Source: Aotearoamyces nothofagi (taxonomy: Eukaryota; Ascomycota; Leotiomycetes; Leotiales; Tympanidaceae). Taken from it: DNA of 64,000 nucleotides. The notes below the pieces were generated by a model. That model was not told the DNA's origin, did no database searches, and was given only the letters and a program-made list of their open reading frames with translations. Below, in pieces: positions 1 to 12,078 of the stretch (positions are counted from its first letter, which is position 1; each line of letters starts with the position of its first letter). Both the position numbers and the translations under genes were made by a program. The DNA lies in NCBI GenBank assembly GCA_015345905.1, contig JADDTR010000001.1, positions 310,001 to 374,000 on the forward strand, in the 5' to 3' direction.

Positions 1-3000
1 CATCTCTGGCAACGTTGACAACCACTCTTCTCCTAGTCGATCTGTCAAAGCCTGCTCACACTTCACGGCCGCAAGCCTGACACTGGCCACCTCAGAGCGC
101 ATACACTTCAAGATGGCTCCGTTCAATTCCTTATAGTGGTCAGCTGAATCTGTTGCTACAGCTAGCTCCACAATCGCAGGGACCAACTCGTCAACAAGAG
201 GTAGATTCGATGCGTTCAAGAACTGTGTGCTCAGAGTTGTAGCAATAGCATCAAAGTGAGATGGGGATTGCCAGAAGTCATCTTGGTCATGTTTGAAACA
301 CTCAACCAACGTCCGGAGAGCCCTGGTCCATAGTTCTCTCGACTCGTCATCCTTAACGTTCACAGTTTGGAGTACCTCTACGACGTTGTCGAGAAGATAT
401 GTCGAATAATTCGTGACGATTGACTTGAGGCTTTCGAAGAACACAGCCATAAAGGCATAGACACTTTGCAACCTGAGAATACGCCCCTTCTTATCTTTCT
501 TTGGTAGCGCCGAAGCGGCCCAGTCAACAAGCTTAGCAAATATTGGACGGAATGTCGAATCGTTGAACTTATAGATCATTTTGATCGCAATACCGCTGAC
601 TACGCCTTCAATCTCATTCATTTCCTCGCTGGTAATTTCTTCTTCTGATTCCATAAACCATTGTCTTCGAAGATCGAAAGCGTTCAAGAAGATAGCCGAG
701 AGAATTGGAGAGTGCTTAGTAACAGTAGACTTTGGATGCTTGTCAATTGCTGTGCTTAACACGTCGAGATATTCCCGTAGAGCCTGTATTTGTTAGTGAA
801 ATCCACTTAGAGTTCGTTGGTTAGAGGACTTACTAAAGTACCAGCATTTGCAGCATGTTTCCAATTATGCTCAAGGGCCCCGAACATGTTTTTGGCGTCA
901 ATTTGCTTTGCGGCAAGTTGCAGGCATTGAATTCGACTCTCGTCAGCGTCATCATCGAGCTCTGCCTCAGCAGAATCGTTTGATATAATTAAAAGTGTGT
1001 CGAGATAGGTACCAGAAATCATGTACGGCAAGTGCTGTACCAGTGAACTTATGAATGCATATGCTGCATTGTGCAACTTTCCACCCTCATCATCATTCTC
1101 CACACCTTTCGCCATGTATTCCAAAGCCTTCGGTATAGCAACTGGGAGGACTGAGACGATACCCTCCCGGAGAATCTCCACGAGCGAGGCGAGACATAAC
1201 AAAGCCATAACTTGTAGACGTTCATCTTTCTGACCCAAGCAGTGCTCACTAGCGATTGTTTCGGCAGCCGCACCAACAGCCTCGAGATCCTTCTTGCCGT
1301 ATTTCTCTGCAATCTTATCTACACAAGCAACAGCAGTGTGCTTATAAAGAATATCTCCAGATTCTCGAATTATTGCAGTGAGTTGTGGCAAGAAGTTGAG
1401 CATCGCCAGCCGTGACACTGCGTCTGATGGGGTCTCCTTCTCGATACGAACCTCAAGGGATCGTAGAATTTTGCGACGCAACTCAACGTTGGGGCGATCC
1501 AATAAACTCTCAACTGACTTCACGAATTCACTCGTGGATAAGAGGCCTAACAGACTTTCCAAGACGTCACCGCATGCGCTGTGTAGCCTCTTATCGCCCT
1601 TAAGTCTGTCCGCCAGAGCTAAGAGATTTTCTAGCAAAGAAGAGTAGAGGTCTCGGACTCTCGAGGCGTCCATATCATCACGCTCAAGTAGCTTTCCTGT
1701 TTGGTCCACAAGTCTCTTCTGGGAAAGTAGATGAGGTAGCAATGTTAACTGGTTGAGAGTAATACGCTGTGGATCGTTAGTCCCAGAGTCGCTAGAGCTT
1801 AGCAATATGCTTGATATCGTCGGTTTTGGTTTTAGGACATCGGATGTTAAATCAAGATATTTCACAGCACTCTGAAGCTGGACGTCGACACTGAAAGCAC
1901 CAGATAAGTCCACAGTGAACTCTTTGATGTCATCCGTAGCGCCGTACTTATTAACAAGCATAGCCAATAAAGCGAACAAGAAATCTTCGGGTCCAAGAGT
2001 CTGTACGAGTGATATGAACAGGCCCTTCCTCCGGTGGGCAGGTACATGTTCATATGCTGTTACGAAGCTTAGTAGTAGCTCAGCAGCACCAGTAACCGGG
2101 TTACCCTTCTCTTTCCGAAGGGATGCTATCAATGGAGGGATCACTTCACCAATGGTCTGCTTGATGACATGTGCTGAATATTCGTCATTCTGTCGCAGCA
2201 CCGAGCTGCCCATGAAAGTAAAGATTGGCATAACACTGTGAAGTACAAGCTCCGGTGCAGTATCTGCGAGGCTTGCAATAAGTAACAGCGCAGCATTCTG
2301 CACCTGAGGACTTGCGGTCTTTTGTACGCAGTCTACTAACAAGTCTGCTCTGACAGCAGATCTATCCAGCTTCAAAGATCGGTCGGCTTTGTGAGCGGTT
2401 ACAATGGCAAGTAAGCTGCTAAGTACCAGGCCTTGCAGGTATCCAAGCTCGGATCCCACTTGAGCTTTGAAGTGTTGCAGCTCAGCTAAAGCACTGAAAA
2501 GGCCTTTTAATAATGGTGAGTGCTTTTCTGGACTGGAGCTGTCAATAAGCTGAAGAACAAAGGTAACTTTTTGAATAGCACTAGTGAGCTGCTTTGAGTC
2601 TTGTAGATTTGTCCTTGCTACCTCGCCATGACTGGTACGCCGGCGCTTTGTCGCCGGAGGTTTGTCAGCAAGCTTAGCGGCTGTGGGTAATTGGTTGAGG
2701 AACGAAAGAAGAATATCGGTCGACAATGATACAGTTCTTAGAAGCTCCATAGCTTCGCCTTGAGCAAGAGGGCTAGGACCTGGTTCATCGACGGGCCACT
2801 GAGCTACGTCCATGAGTAGTTGAGCGGTATCAATCCTCATATCCCCTCTTAGAGATAGCCACATTTGGCGGAATCTGCGAAAGACGGCAGCAACAAGTGT
2901 CGGTCTATTTGAAGAATCCTCAGATTTGATGATAGCTGCAAGGCTGTCAAGACCTTCGACGTCGTTGGCAACAACAACATTCACAGCAGCGTCATCCAAA

Positions 3001-5406
3001 TCTGAAGGATCAACCTGCTCGGCTTGGCAGAGTTGATACACCTGCATGGGTTCTAGCGTCATCCACTGTTTTAAGACTGGTAGGAGGACCTTGGTTCTGG
3101 TAGTACTTGCCACTCCACGAACATGGTTGACGATTGTGAGGAGTCTTAGTTTCACCAGACAGAGAGGCGTATTGACGATATGGCTGGCCAGAAATGATAA
3201 GACAGCAGCGCGTAATGCTTGGGATAGTTTTGCAGTCTCATTTTTCCTTGGTGTGTCTGGAACACCTTTGGGGCTATTAAGAGCCTTTTCCAAGACTGAT
3301 TCAATGTGTTTCCTGTCAAGAACGCATTCCTCCAAGCCGGGAATGAGTACATCGCGGAGGAGTCGGACCGCATAATCGGTCGATAACCACGTGAGTGACT
3401 TGGTTTCTTTTCCATTTCCGTAAAGATCATCTGAACTCCACTGTTTTAGCTGGAGTTTCTTCTTCGTCCCATCTCTGTCATTTTGATAGAGACTAGAAAT
3501 GGCCACGATCAATTCTGCAGCAGCTTGACGCACTTTCGTCGCTGGATCACTGAGAGCAACAATAGCGTACGGAACGATAGCTTGTATATCAATCGTGGAG
3601 GTCTCCAATTCTTGTATTCTTCGAGAGACCATACGCAGAGCTTCGACTCGAGCCAATACTGGATAAGGTCCACTCCAAGTTCGTATAAAGAAGCTGAAAA
3701 ACAGCGTTTTGTCTAGCGCAAGATTTCGTTCTAATATAGGAGAGTTTTCGAGACGACTGAGATCTTCCGAAGAAACTATCGAAATCAAGAAAGCCTCGCA
3801 TAGCTGGTTATAAATGCGAGACTTGCTGTGTGATAAGAACGAGGCCTCGCCCACGGTTCGTGTCGGAAGTTGTGAGAATATGGAGTCAAACTTCTGTGAC
3901 CCAGGTGTCACAGGGGCATTAGCATCCTCCATAGTAGCATCTTCGGTCGCAGTGGACGGTAATGATTTTGGCCGTATCACTGCTTGGAGGTTCATCTCTA
4001 ATCTGTCCATATCAATACTTTGCTCTTCCATCACTCTGCGAGCGATGGTACCAGTCCGACCAGAGTGTTCCGCGAATGCTGTTAAAGTTTTAGCAAGATG
4101 GCTTCCAGCTGAGCCTTTGACATCAACAGCATCATCGAACATAAGTGCTTTTAAAAGTAGATCCTTTATAATAAGTGTTGACTGTGCATCACTAAGCAAG
4201 TCGTGCTCCACAATATGCTCAACGAGTGGCAGCACACTGGGATCACCGTTTTTGCCCAGGCGCTCAATCAGTCCAAGGCAGAGGCCACTTGCAAGCTTGT
4301 CGACTGGGCCCTGTTGGGAAATTTGCATGAGGAGATCGAACAGACCACCAATCTTTAAAAGTTCCTTCGTAAGATGCCCTTTGATTTTGATTGCACTTCT
4401 CCGTTGTGCCAACAATGCCAGACACACAAGTCCACGTAGATATGTTTCACTCGTCCAACCCAGAACTACGGCTTCCATCATTCTAGTAAGAAGCTTGTCA
4501 TCCAAACCGCCTTTTGATGCCATGATTGACAATAGCATATAACAACCAGTTCGAAGCTCGGGGACATCTTTCATGGCTAAGCCTTCATTAAGTGTTGGAA
4601 GTAAACGCAGTATAACATCTTGCTCATTCTGCAACTGAACGCCTCTTATTCCTGATCTGGATTTCTCCAGCATGCCGCTAACCGCCTCGGTCATTATACC
4701 AGCCCAGAATGATAGGAGCGCGGGATAATTCTGGTGCGCATTGCTTATCTTCAGAACATAGGCATTGAGAAGAGAGGCAAATGTGGGGTCGTTTGTGGCG
4801 GTAAAAACAATGACATGTCGAGTTGGTTGCGTCAACGATCGAATATAGGGATGAAGGAACTTGTAGGGCGGAGGAATCTTTGAGGGTAGAATGGAGAGTA
4901 ACGTCGTAAACATGGGTAGCGTATGGTATGGTAAGAAGGTGGTTAGGAGGAAGGCAGTGTTGTACTCGTGGATTCTGCACGATTAAATTAGCCTTATAGC
5001 TACACGTTATATAGATTGTAGAAATATACCTGAAGCGCCGTACAAGCCACTCGACTGCTTTTACAGCTGGATTCAACCTTAACCGTCCTCCTACAAGTCC
5101 TAAGAACGCTTCGAGTCTTTTATCGAGCTCTAAATTCTCTGCAGCTGTCATCTGCGTCCTGTCCTCCTCTTGACTCTGTTCGCTGAAAATGCTTCGCTGA
5201 AATTCAATGAATCGATTATCCAGCAAGCAGAGCTCTTGGAACCCTTCATGACATATGATATAAATGGTGTCGAAGCTCTGAGATGCTGCTACTCTTGGTT
5301 CGAATATCAAGGACTTCGAATGCGCCGCTTTTTGCGCTTTGAGATTGAGAGTGTTTGTAGAACTGGCCGCAATCTGGGACAACTGCGCCGCAAGAGAAGA
5401 GGCCAT
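1..5406 (-). CDS. UTP10: U3 snoRNP/SSU processome HEAT-repeat protein Utp10 (3' end outside window)
   Basis: Utp10 is a giant HEAT-repeat scaffold of the t-UTP subcomplex that binds nascent pre-rRNA in the nucleolus and is needed for 18S processing. Exons on the minus strand are 5406-5030, 4974-834 and 783-1; introns 4975-5029 (GTATAT...CAG) and 784-833 (GTAAGT...CAG) keep frame. The N-terminus (MASSLAAQLSQIA) and the stretch around LIFEPRVAASQ are typical of fungal Utp10. The middle is built of helical HEAT-like repeats, with a basic KRRRTSHG patch near position 2640. The last exon matches the C-terminal BP28CT type. About 1,767 residues are inside the window and the frame is still open at base 1; the family is usually about 1,800 aa, so only some tens of residues are missing. 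It is divergent from NRDE2 with 393 bp between the start codons. Confidence 0.96.
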
Positions 5407-5799
5407 AGCTGCGGATTGTTGGTCAGAGGTGGCCAGGAGATTAGGTGACAGACATCGCAGCCTCGCTGAAATAAAGCTTCGAAAATTGTTATCAGTTCTT
5501 GCGAGAGTTGAACTTTGAACTTTTTATCCCGAGGTTTTGCCGTTTAGGCGCTTTCGCGAAATACAACCTTGAAACCCCGTGACATTGTTCACCGGGATTT
5601 TAGAATCAATCAAGTAATGGATAGCTCTTCTGTTGTTGAGTTTCTACAGGAATTTCCGCAAAAGTAGGCCTATTTGTCTCTTTGTACAGCATAATAATAC
5701 ATTGAAAATTGTTGTATCGGTCTAGCTATATTTGGAAGTCTGTCCCACATCCGCGTTCTTGGGAGGGACACAGGAGCTTCATGATATCAAATAACTGAA
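5407..5799. promoter_or_regulatory. Shared divergent promoter of UTP10 and NRDE2
   Basis: This 393-bp interval separates two divergent start codons and must hold both promoters and 5' leaders. I see no gene in it. Its right end carries a short upstream ORF (separate entry). Confidence 0.7.
5781..5798 (+). promoter_or_regulatory. Mini upstream ORF before NRDE2 start
   Basis: ATG ATA TCA AAT AAC TGA encodes five residues and ends one base before the NRDE2 ATG at 5800. It matters only if transcription starts upstream of 5781, which the sequence cannot show. Confidence 0.4.
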
Positions 5800-8700
5800 A
5801 TGTCTCGCTCAAGCACGCAAGGCCATGTGCCCAACTTTGCATCATTCATACCAAAAATCGCTGCTGTCGACAAGGAAGAGCCCGCAAAAACGGCTGTGCA
5901 ATCTGATGAAAAGATTCGCGACCACAAGGAACGGAAACATCATCACCGGCGGCACAGATCTAGGAGTCGGAGTAGATTGCCGATTTATGCGCCATCATCG
6001 CCGCAGCGAGAGGAGCCCAAAGACCGCAATTCTAGCTTGTTTGTAGTGGACAGGAAGGGTGATACTAACAATCTGGTCTATGGAAGCATCCACCGGTATA
6101 GCATCCCCGCCTTCCACCGAACTGGTGCTGGGGGTGTCATCGGAGTTAGAAGGGAATTCAAGATCTCCCGAGACACTTTGGAAAGTGAGGGCATAGTTCT
6201 CACTAATTGTAGGGATGTCACCAACGGAAATCGAGAGAAGTATGCCTTTGCACGCAACGAGAAACGTGCAACGAGACTTGTAAGAGTTCTCCCAGACACG
6301 GCATCTAGTGACGATGCGGTTGATAATATAGACTTCATTCCATTGAGGGTTTCTAGAAAGCGAAAGAGAAGTAAAAGCCATTCGAGTAATTCCTCAGATG
6401 AAGGCAAAGACCATTATCGGTCTATCGAAGGCAAAGCCAAACCCACTAAACAGCCAGTTGATGATTCTTTAAGATATATCACAGATTCAGACTCTTCGGC
6501 CTCTGATTCTGGCAGAAGAATTCGATTTGATGAGGCCATCAAGCAAAAAAGCATACAGTTTGCCCAAGAGGTCGAGGAACAACCTCAAAACATCCAAGCC
6601 TGGCTCAACTTGATTGGTCATCAGGACAACCTCCTCGGCTTTACGGATGAAGGAACCCGCAAGACCACTGTTGCAGAAAGGAGAAGCACTGCCGAAATAA
6701 AAATCCTTCTGTACGAGAAGGCCTTGGATAAGGCTGGAGACTCCTTAACGACCCGTGAGCGACTACTACTCGGCTTGATGGCAGAAGGCTCGAAGGTCTG
6801 GAGCTTAAAAATTCAATCAGAGCGCTGGGAAAAGGTCTCGCAGGATAACTTAGATAGTTTACTGCTGTGGAAGCAGTACCTCGACTTTCGACAGTCAAGT
6901 TTTGCCACGTTCCGGTACGAAGAGGTTAGGGAGATTTTCCAAAAGCGGATTCAGCTCTTGGTCAATGCAATTCAATTGAAACAACCGGTCATGGAGCCTC
7001 AAGTTTTAGTCGAACAGCTCCTCTATATAGTATTGAGAGCTACAATATTCATGCGTGAGGCAGGCTACTCAGAGATAGCTGTGGCGATTTGGCAGGCACT
7101 TCTAGAGCTGAATTTCTACAGCCCAAGGCAGTCTCTACCAGCCAGTTTGCGTCTTGAGATGTTTCAAGAGTTCTGGGAAAGTGAGGTCCCACGTATCGGT
7201 GAAGATGGTGCCAGTGGTTGGAGCAGCTTTCTCGCCAACAAAGATGTAGAAGCACCAGAGAGCCGGATGGACGAAGAAACGCCTCTAGGATATCTTGAAT
7301 CTGAAAACATATTCACAAGCTGGGCTGCGGCAGAAGCATTGAGGACGAGCAAATCAAAGGAACCAGCTAGGACTATGGATGAAGTAACGGAAAATGACCC
7401 ATATCGCGTCATCCTTTGGTCAGATATTGAGGGGTTCATGGTTGATCTTAACTCCAATTCCTTACTCATGGACTATCGCGGGCTTCTGGTGGATGCATGC
7501 CTAATGTTTTGCCGGTTACCACCATTAACTACTTCTAGTTCTTCTTTATCGCGTCTCTGGTGGAGAGATCCTTTTGTTCGTGGAGAGTTGCTCGAATGGA
7601 ATCAACGCTGGGTCGAAAATCAATATATGCTTAGACAGGATAAAACTAGTAAGCCTCTCTTTGGCCTTATAGAGTCTATCGATAGGACTAGAGACGAGCC
7701 TAGCCAGGCTTTTGTCTCTGAGCCTTTCCAGGAAGCCTCCCAGTGCTTCGCAGGGTCTGTAGATACGCTATTTTCTTCAAACCATTGGTTCAAGTCCTTC
7801 ATCCGCTGGAATATCGTCTATTCAAAGGAACCCTCCAATGCCGATAGTCCAGTCAATTATCATTGGATTCGGAATACTCTCAAAAGTCTATCGGCCGCAG
7901 ACCCTGGTGATGGACTAGCCGAATACTACCTTGCATTTGAATGGTGCAATGAGCCACAGGATATTAAAAAGACAGCCAAGATTTTACTCAAACAGCGGCC
8001 TAGTAGCTTAAGGCTATACAACGCATACGCAGTAATCGAATGGCTACGAGGCAAGAAAGAGGTCGCAGTCAGCGTAGTTACTGCCGCCCTAGGCATGCGT
8101 GCTTCAGTATCAGAGAAGGAGCAGCTCAATTGTATCCTACTCTGGAAGACACTTGTATGGTGCCGACTGGACGATGGAGACGGCCCAGGAGCACTGCGAT
8201 GTCTGCTGAGGATCGCTGATGGCACACCCTCTGACATTAATGCGGCTGATATATCACCAACAGTATTATTAAAGACCAAGCAGTATCTGTCCTCGAATCG
8301 CGACTATTATCTCTCTAGAGAAGTCTCGTACGCCATTGCATACGCCGAATGTCTAGCACTGGTTGAGTACCTCTCATCACAATCATATACCGAGACCTTT
8401 TCTAAGAAGCAAGGAGACATTTCTTCCGCTCTCCGCATATTTAACACCTTCTCTGACGCCATAGCAGCTCGTGGACACGGCCAATCCGTGTCTCACGAGG
8501 TCTTTCATCAAGCTGCTGCAAAACTGCTATATCACCACGTCAGATCTGGGTGAGTTCAGTCCCTATCCCCACAATCCATTCATATAATGCTAACAGTCAC
8601 CAACAGTCCTTTCCGTCCTGCCATCCTCCGCGATCAGATGACTAAGTCGCTAAAACTCTTCCCCCAAAATACTATATTTCTGTCCCTTTATACCTGGAAT

Positions 8701-9195
8701 GAGTCACGCCTCCGTATTGATGATCGTGTTCGTACTATTCTACGTACTACTGTCCTAACCGAAGCAAATGACTGTATCACCAATCGCCTCTTCTCCATTC
8801 GGTACGAGGCGGGCAACGGTAATGTACACTCTACTCATGCAGCATTCGAAAACGCCATTTCTAGTTCGGCTTGCAGCTCCAATCCAGGTCTATGGAGATT
8901 ATATATCTTGTTCTGCATCAGGACGAAAGAATTCAAGACCCGGGCAAGGGATGTGTTTTACAGAGGTATGCGTGCTTGCCCGTGGGCCAAACAGCTACTC
9001 ATGGTAGCGTTCACAGAGCTAGGCAATGAGGATATCATGGCGTTCGAAGAGCTACGAAGTGTCTATAAGGTTCTAGGCGAGAAGGAACTGAGAGTCCACG
9101 TAGATTTAGAGGATCGACTTGACGAGTGGGATCAGCAGACGAAGGCAGGTAGGCACCTGTATCAGAGGTTATTGTCGAGTACGACGAAAGCATAG
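5800..9195 (+). CDS. NRDE2: NRDE-2 family RNA-surveillance protein (NRDE2/Nrl1-like)
   Basis: NRDE-2 proteins are nuclear factors that bind the exosome helicase MTR4/Mtl1 and act in RNA surveillance, splicing control and, in some organisms, nuclear RNAi. Exons are 5800-8549 and 8607-9195, intron 8550-8606 (GTGAGT...CAG), giving 1,112 aa. The N-terminus has an Arg/His/Ser-rich tract (residues about 45-65), then the family segment with NSSLFVVDRKGD and LVYGSI...FHRTGAGGVIG, the region that binds MTR4 in the animal protein. A basic KRKRSKSHSSNSSDE stretch follows, then the long helical HAT/TPR-like body with the NIQAWLNLIGHQ signature. Length fits the family. Its divergent partner UTP10 is also an RNA-processing factor. 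Confidence 0.93.
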
Positions 9196-10473
9196 GCATT
9201 ATTTCAGAAAACTATATATTGATAAATGTATAGCAATCGTCTGTCACGATCTTCCCAACTGCAATTCAAAAGCGTGCACTAACTTCTGCCACCGCAATGC
9301 TACAAGAGGTTTGCGTTTATGATATTTACAGTCGTAGCCAACGATATGCGACTTATTCGGGAGAATAGGTCCACCTACAGCTATACAATTGAGAAGCCAT
9401 GACGTGGTCAATATTGGACAGCTGTAGATACAACTAGGTTCCCTAGTTGCAAGGATGCAAGCGATGGCGGTGGCTTGCGAAAAGCGAGCCAATACGCAAA
9501 AATTAATTGACTATGTATCACCGAGTTCAGTATTTGATTGTGCTGGAGTAATGTTATTATCGGCTGATGCAAGGGACGTCGCATTGCAAGCATGTTAATA
9601 TGGCGCACAGCATGTATGAGACAAGTCGAATCAAAGCCTACGGCGCTTTCATCAGCAGCATTCACCAAAAGGCCAGGGTTTACCTTCTATACAGCGATCT
9701 CAGAACTCTGGGCATGGAGCATCGATCAAGGATGGTGCAGGTGAAGATGTTATTTTAACCTCTTTCGAGGGCGAGGGACGAATCCATAAGTGGCAAGTTA
9801 CGATTAGACGTTGCGAAACCATGCATGAGGTTACAGATTTCCGGTAAGGTCATTGGAAGAGTCGATCATAAAGGCTGGTGGGGGCGTGATATTAGTAATT
9901 GTTTATTCGAGTCGATCAACAAGCACGTTGTGTATTGCTGTCAATTAAGGCGCATTGCTGATCACGGGATGAGGCTGAGTTTTTTCTTTTCGATTTTCTC
10001 AGGCGACTACTGACGAAGTCGAGAACCTCCAAGGAACAATGGCCGAAGACAAAGCCGAAAGCGATGAGGTGCATACTGGTACAAGAGGTTCATCGAAGAA
10101 ACGTGCTGTGATCCAGGTCAAGGCAATAGCCCACTGAGGGTCGCCTATCGTGTGATGTCTGAAGATCCGCCTGATTGACTGAATGTCGAGCCGAGATCTG
10201 AACAAAAGAAAAAAGAAATCCTAGCATCCATATCGTATCGTCAAGTACCTAGTAGAAGTCGGAAAATCCGTGCTTCGCTCGAGCTTCTGAGCTGAGAACA
10301 AATCGCTTTTGCCTTTCCGCCGCACGAAACTTTGGACCATGAGAACAAACGAAAAGAGTACAAGTGGAAGTGCACCCGCATCAGTCAAAACCGCAGATCC
10401 AAAGACTCGAGGTGGTGATTAGGATCGGGCGCGTTTAACGCGAAGGGCGCTCCGCACCTGTGTTGGTTAGCGA
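9196..10473. other. Intergenic, convergent 3' ends
   Basis: The interval lies between the NRDE2 stop (plus) and the stop of the Tra2-like gene (minus). It must contain both 3' UTRs. The short ORFs have no recognisable domain and I see no gene. Confidence 0.6.
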
Positions 10474-11606
10474 TTAATAAGTACGACGGGAGAATCTCTC
10501 GTCATCGTAGACTCTACCTCCATATGGCTCCCGGCCCTCTCCACGAGGAGCTGGGTCACCATAGGCGGCTGGTGGAGCAACATCACGGGATGAGCGTCCA
10601 CCATCGCGGTCTCCGCCACGCTCGTAGCGATCGGAATAGCCTCCACCACCTCCACGTCGGTCGTCACCACCGCGGCTGCTGTAGCGATCGTCGCGACCTC
10701 CAGCATAACGGTCAATTCCACGGGGAGCGTATCCATCGTCGCGATCACGACGGCTATAGCCTCTGTCACCACGGTCATCGCCGCGAGATCCACGGTAGCT
10801 ATAAGGATCATCACGGCCATAACCCCCACCGCCACGGCGACGATCATCAAAGCGGTCACCATAACGTCCTGGGGGTGCTCCGCGAGGGTCGTCTTCTGGT
10901 GTTTTAGTTAATTGTGTAAGAAAAGAGGGATTAGGAATGCTTGCCTCGCTTGGGTGGACCAAAGTACTTGCCTGGGGTAGGAGTACGAGGACGGGAGCGA
11001 CGAGCCTTTTCGATGCTCAAGGTTCGACCCTCAATAACTTCACCTTGGAGACCCTCCTTGGCAGCATCAGCCTGCTCGGCAGTAACCATCTTAACGAAAC
11101 CAAAGCCGCGAGACTCCTTGGTGTGAGGGTCAAGCATGATCTGGCACTTCTCGACTTCACCATATTTCTCGAACAGACGAGTGACCTCGGCCTCAGAGAG
11201 ACGTGGGTGGATACCAGTGACAAAAAGGTTCGATCCCGGGTTGACAGCGCCATCGTCCTGGGGAGGTGGGCCTCGATCGTTCTTTGGACCACTGTAATAA
11301 TTGCATTAGCAAAACATCCTCAGGTTCAACCCAAAAATAGTTTGTTACCGAGAGTCAACTTGGCCACTGCCATTTGGTGAGGCAGAGCGACGGCTAGCAC
11401 CACCGCCGCGGGGGCTGTCATTGCGACGAGCTGGGCGTGGAGAGGCACTGCGGTCACGCTCGTAACGAGGAGCCTCATCTGCGCGTTCGAGGTCAGAACT
11501 GATGTTACGTGCAGAAAACATTTGATGTCATCAAATGGCTTAAGGGGCGGTGCTTACCCTCGTAGCCACGAGTACCGTTCTCGTTCTCGTAATCCATTGA
11601 TGCCAT
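10474..11606 (-). CDS. Tra2-like RRM splicing factor (SR-type RNA-binding protein)
   Basis: Four exons on the minus strand: 11606-11558, 11478-11349, 11291-10945 and 10895-10474, giving 315 aa. The protein has a short Arg/Ser N-terminus (RSASPRPARRNDSPRGG), one RRM with RNP2 LFVTGI at residues 82-87 and RNP1 RGFGFVKM at 121-128, the linker RPRTPTPGKYFGPPKR, and a long Arg/Gly/Asp/Tyr-rich tail. That order is the one seen in transformer-2-like splicing factors, which bind exonic enhancers in the nucleus. The third intron (10896-10944, 49 nt) begins with GC rather than GT (CGAG|GCAAGC) and ends TAACTAAAACACCAG; only this splice restores the tail frame. Reading through it stops after PPKRGKHS, removing the tail. 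The first two introns are ordinary GT-AG. Confidence 0.9.
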
Positions 11607-12078
11607 GGCGAAGGCAACTAACTGACTGTGAAGTCGGAGAGAAGTCGAGGTAGGGTGGCGCGAATGAGTAGATTGGGGAGTTCGAAATCCAATATCAATG
11701 GTGCGATAGCAGTAAACGCAAGAATAGTATGCCGCTGGAACTTCGCAGATCAATGACTGATGGAATTGTGAAGTTGCCTAATGTTGTTGATCAGATCAAG
11801 GTGTCGTGGATGAGAATGAAGGGTCGAAGGGTCGCGCAGAATAGCTTTCGCTTACGTGTATTAGCGTGGGCGCTAGCTTGCTTGGCACGAAGCTCAACGG
11901 CTGTCAACATTCAGTGACAAGTTGATAATGCCATTGAAATTATGGCAGAATGATGTCTTATAATCTTATGCCTATAGCTATTATTTCCTCGACTCTGCAT
12001 CAACAATCGACTAATATGCACATGCAGCTATATATCTTGCTGTCATCTACAGGTCTTCGACATTAAGCGCAGACGATG
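11607..12078. promoter_or_regulatory. Promoter region of Tra2-like gene and 3' flank of glutaminase gene
   Basis: 472 bp between two tandem minus-strand genes. It should hold the leader and promoter of the Tra2-like gene. No further gene seen. Confidence 0.5.

Noticed and set aside
3814-4542. 242-codon ORF on the plus strand opposite UTP10
   Set aside because: It is the antisense of a well-supported coding exon, has no domain, and its composition mirrors the UTP10 frame.
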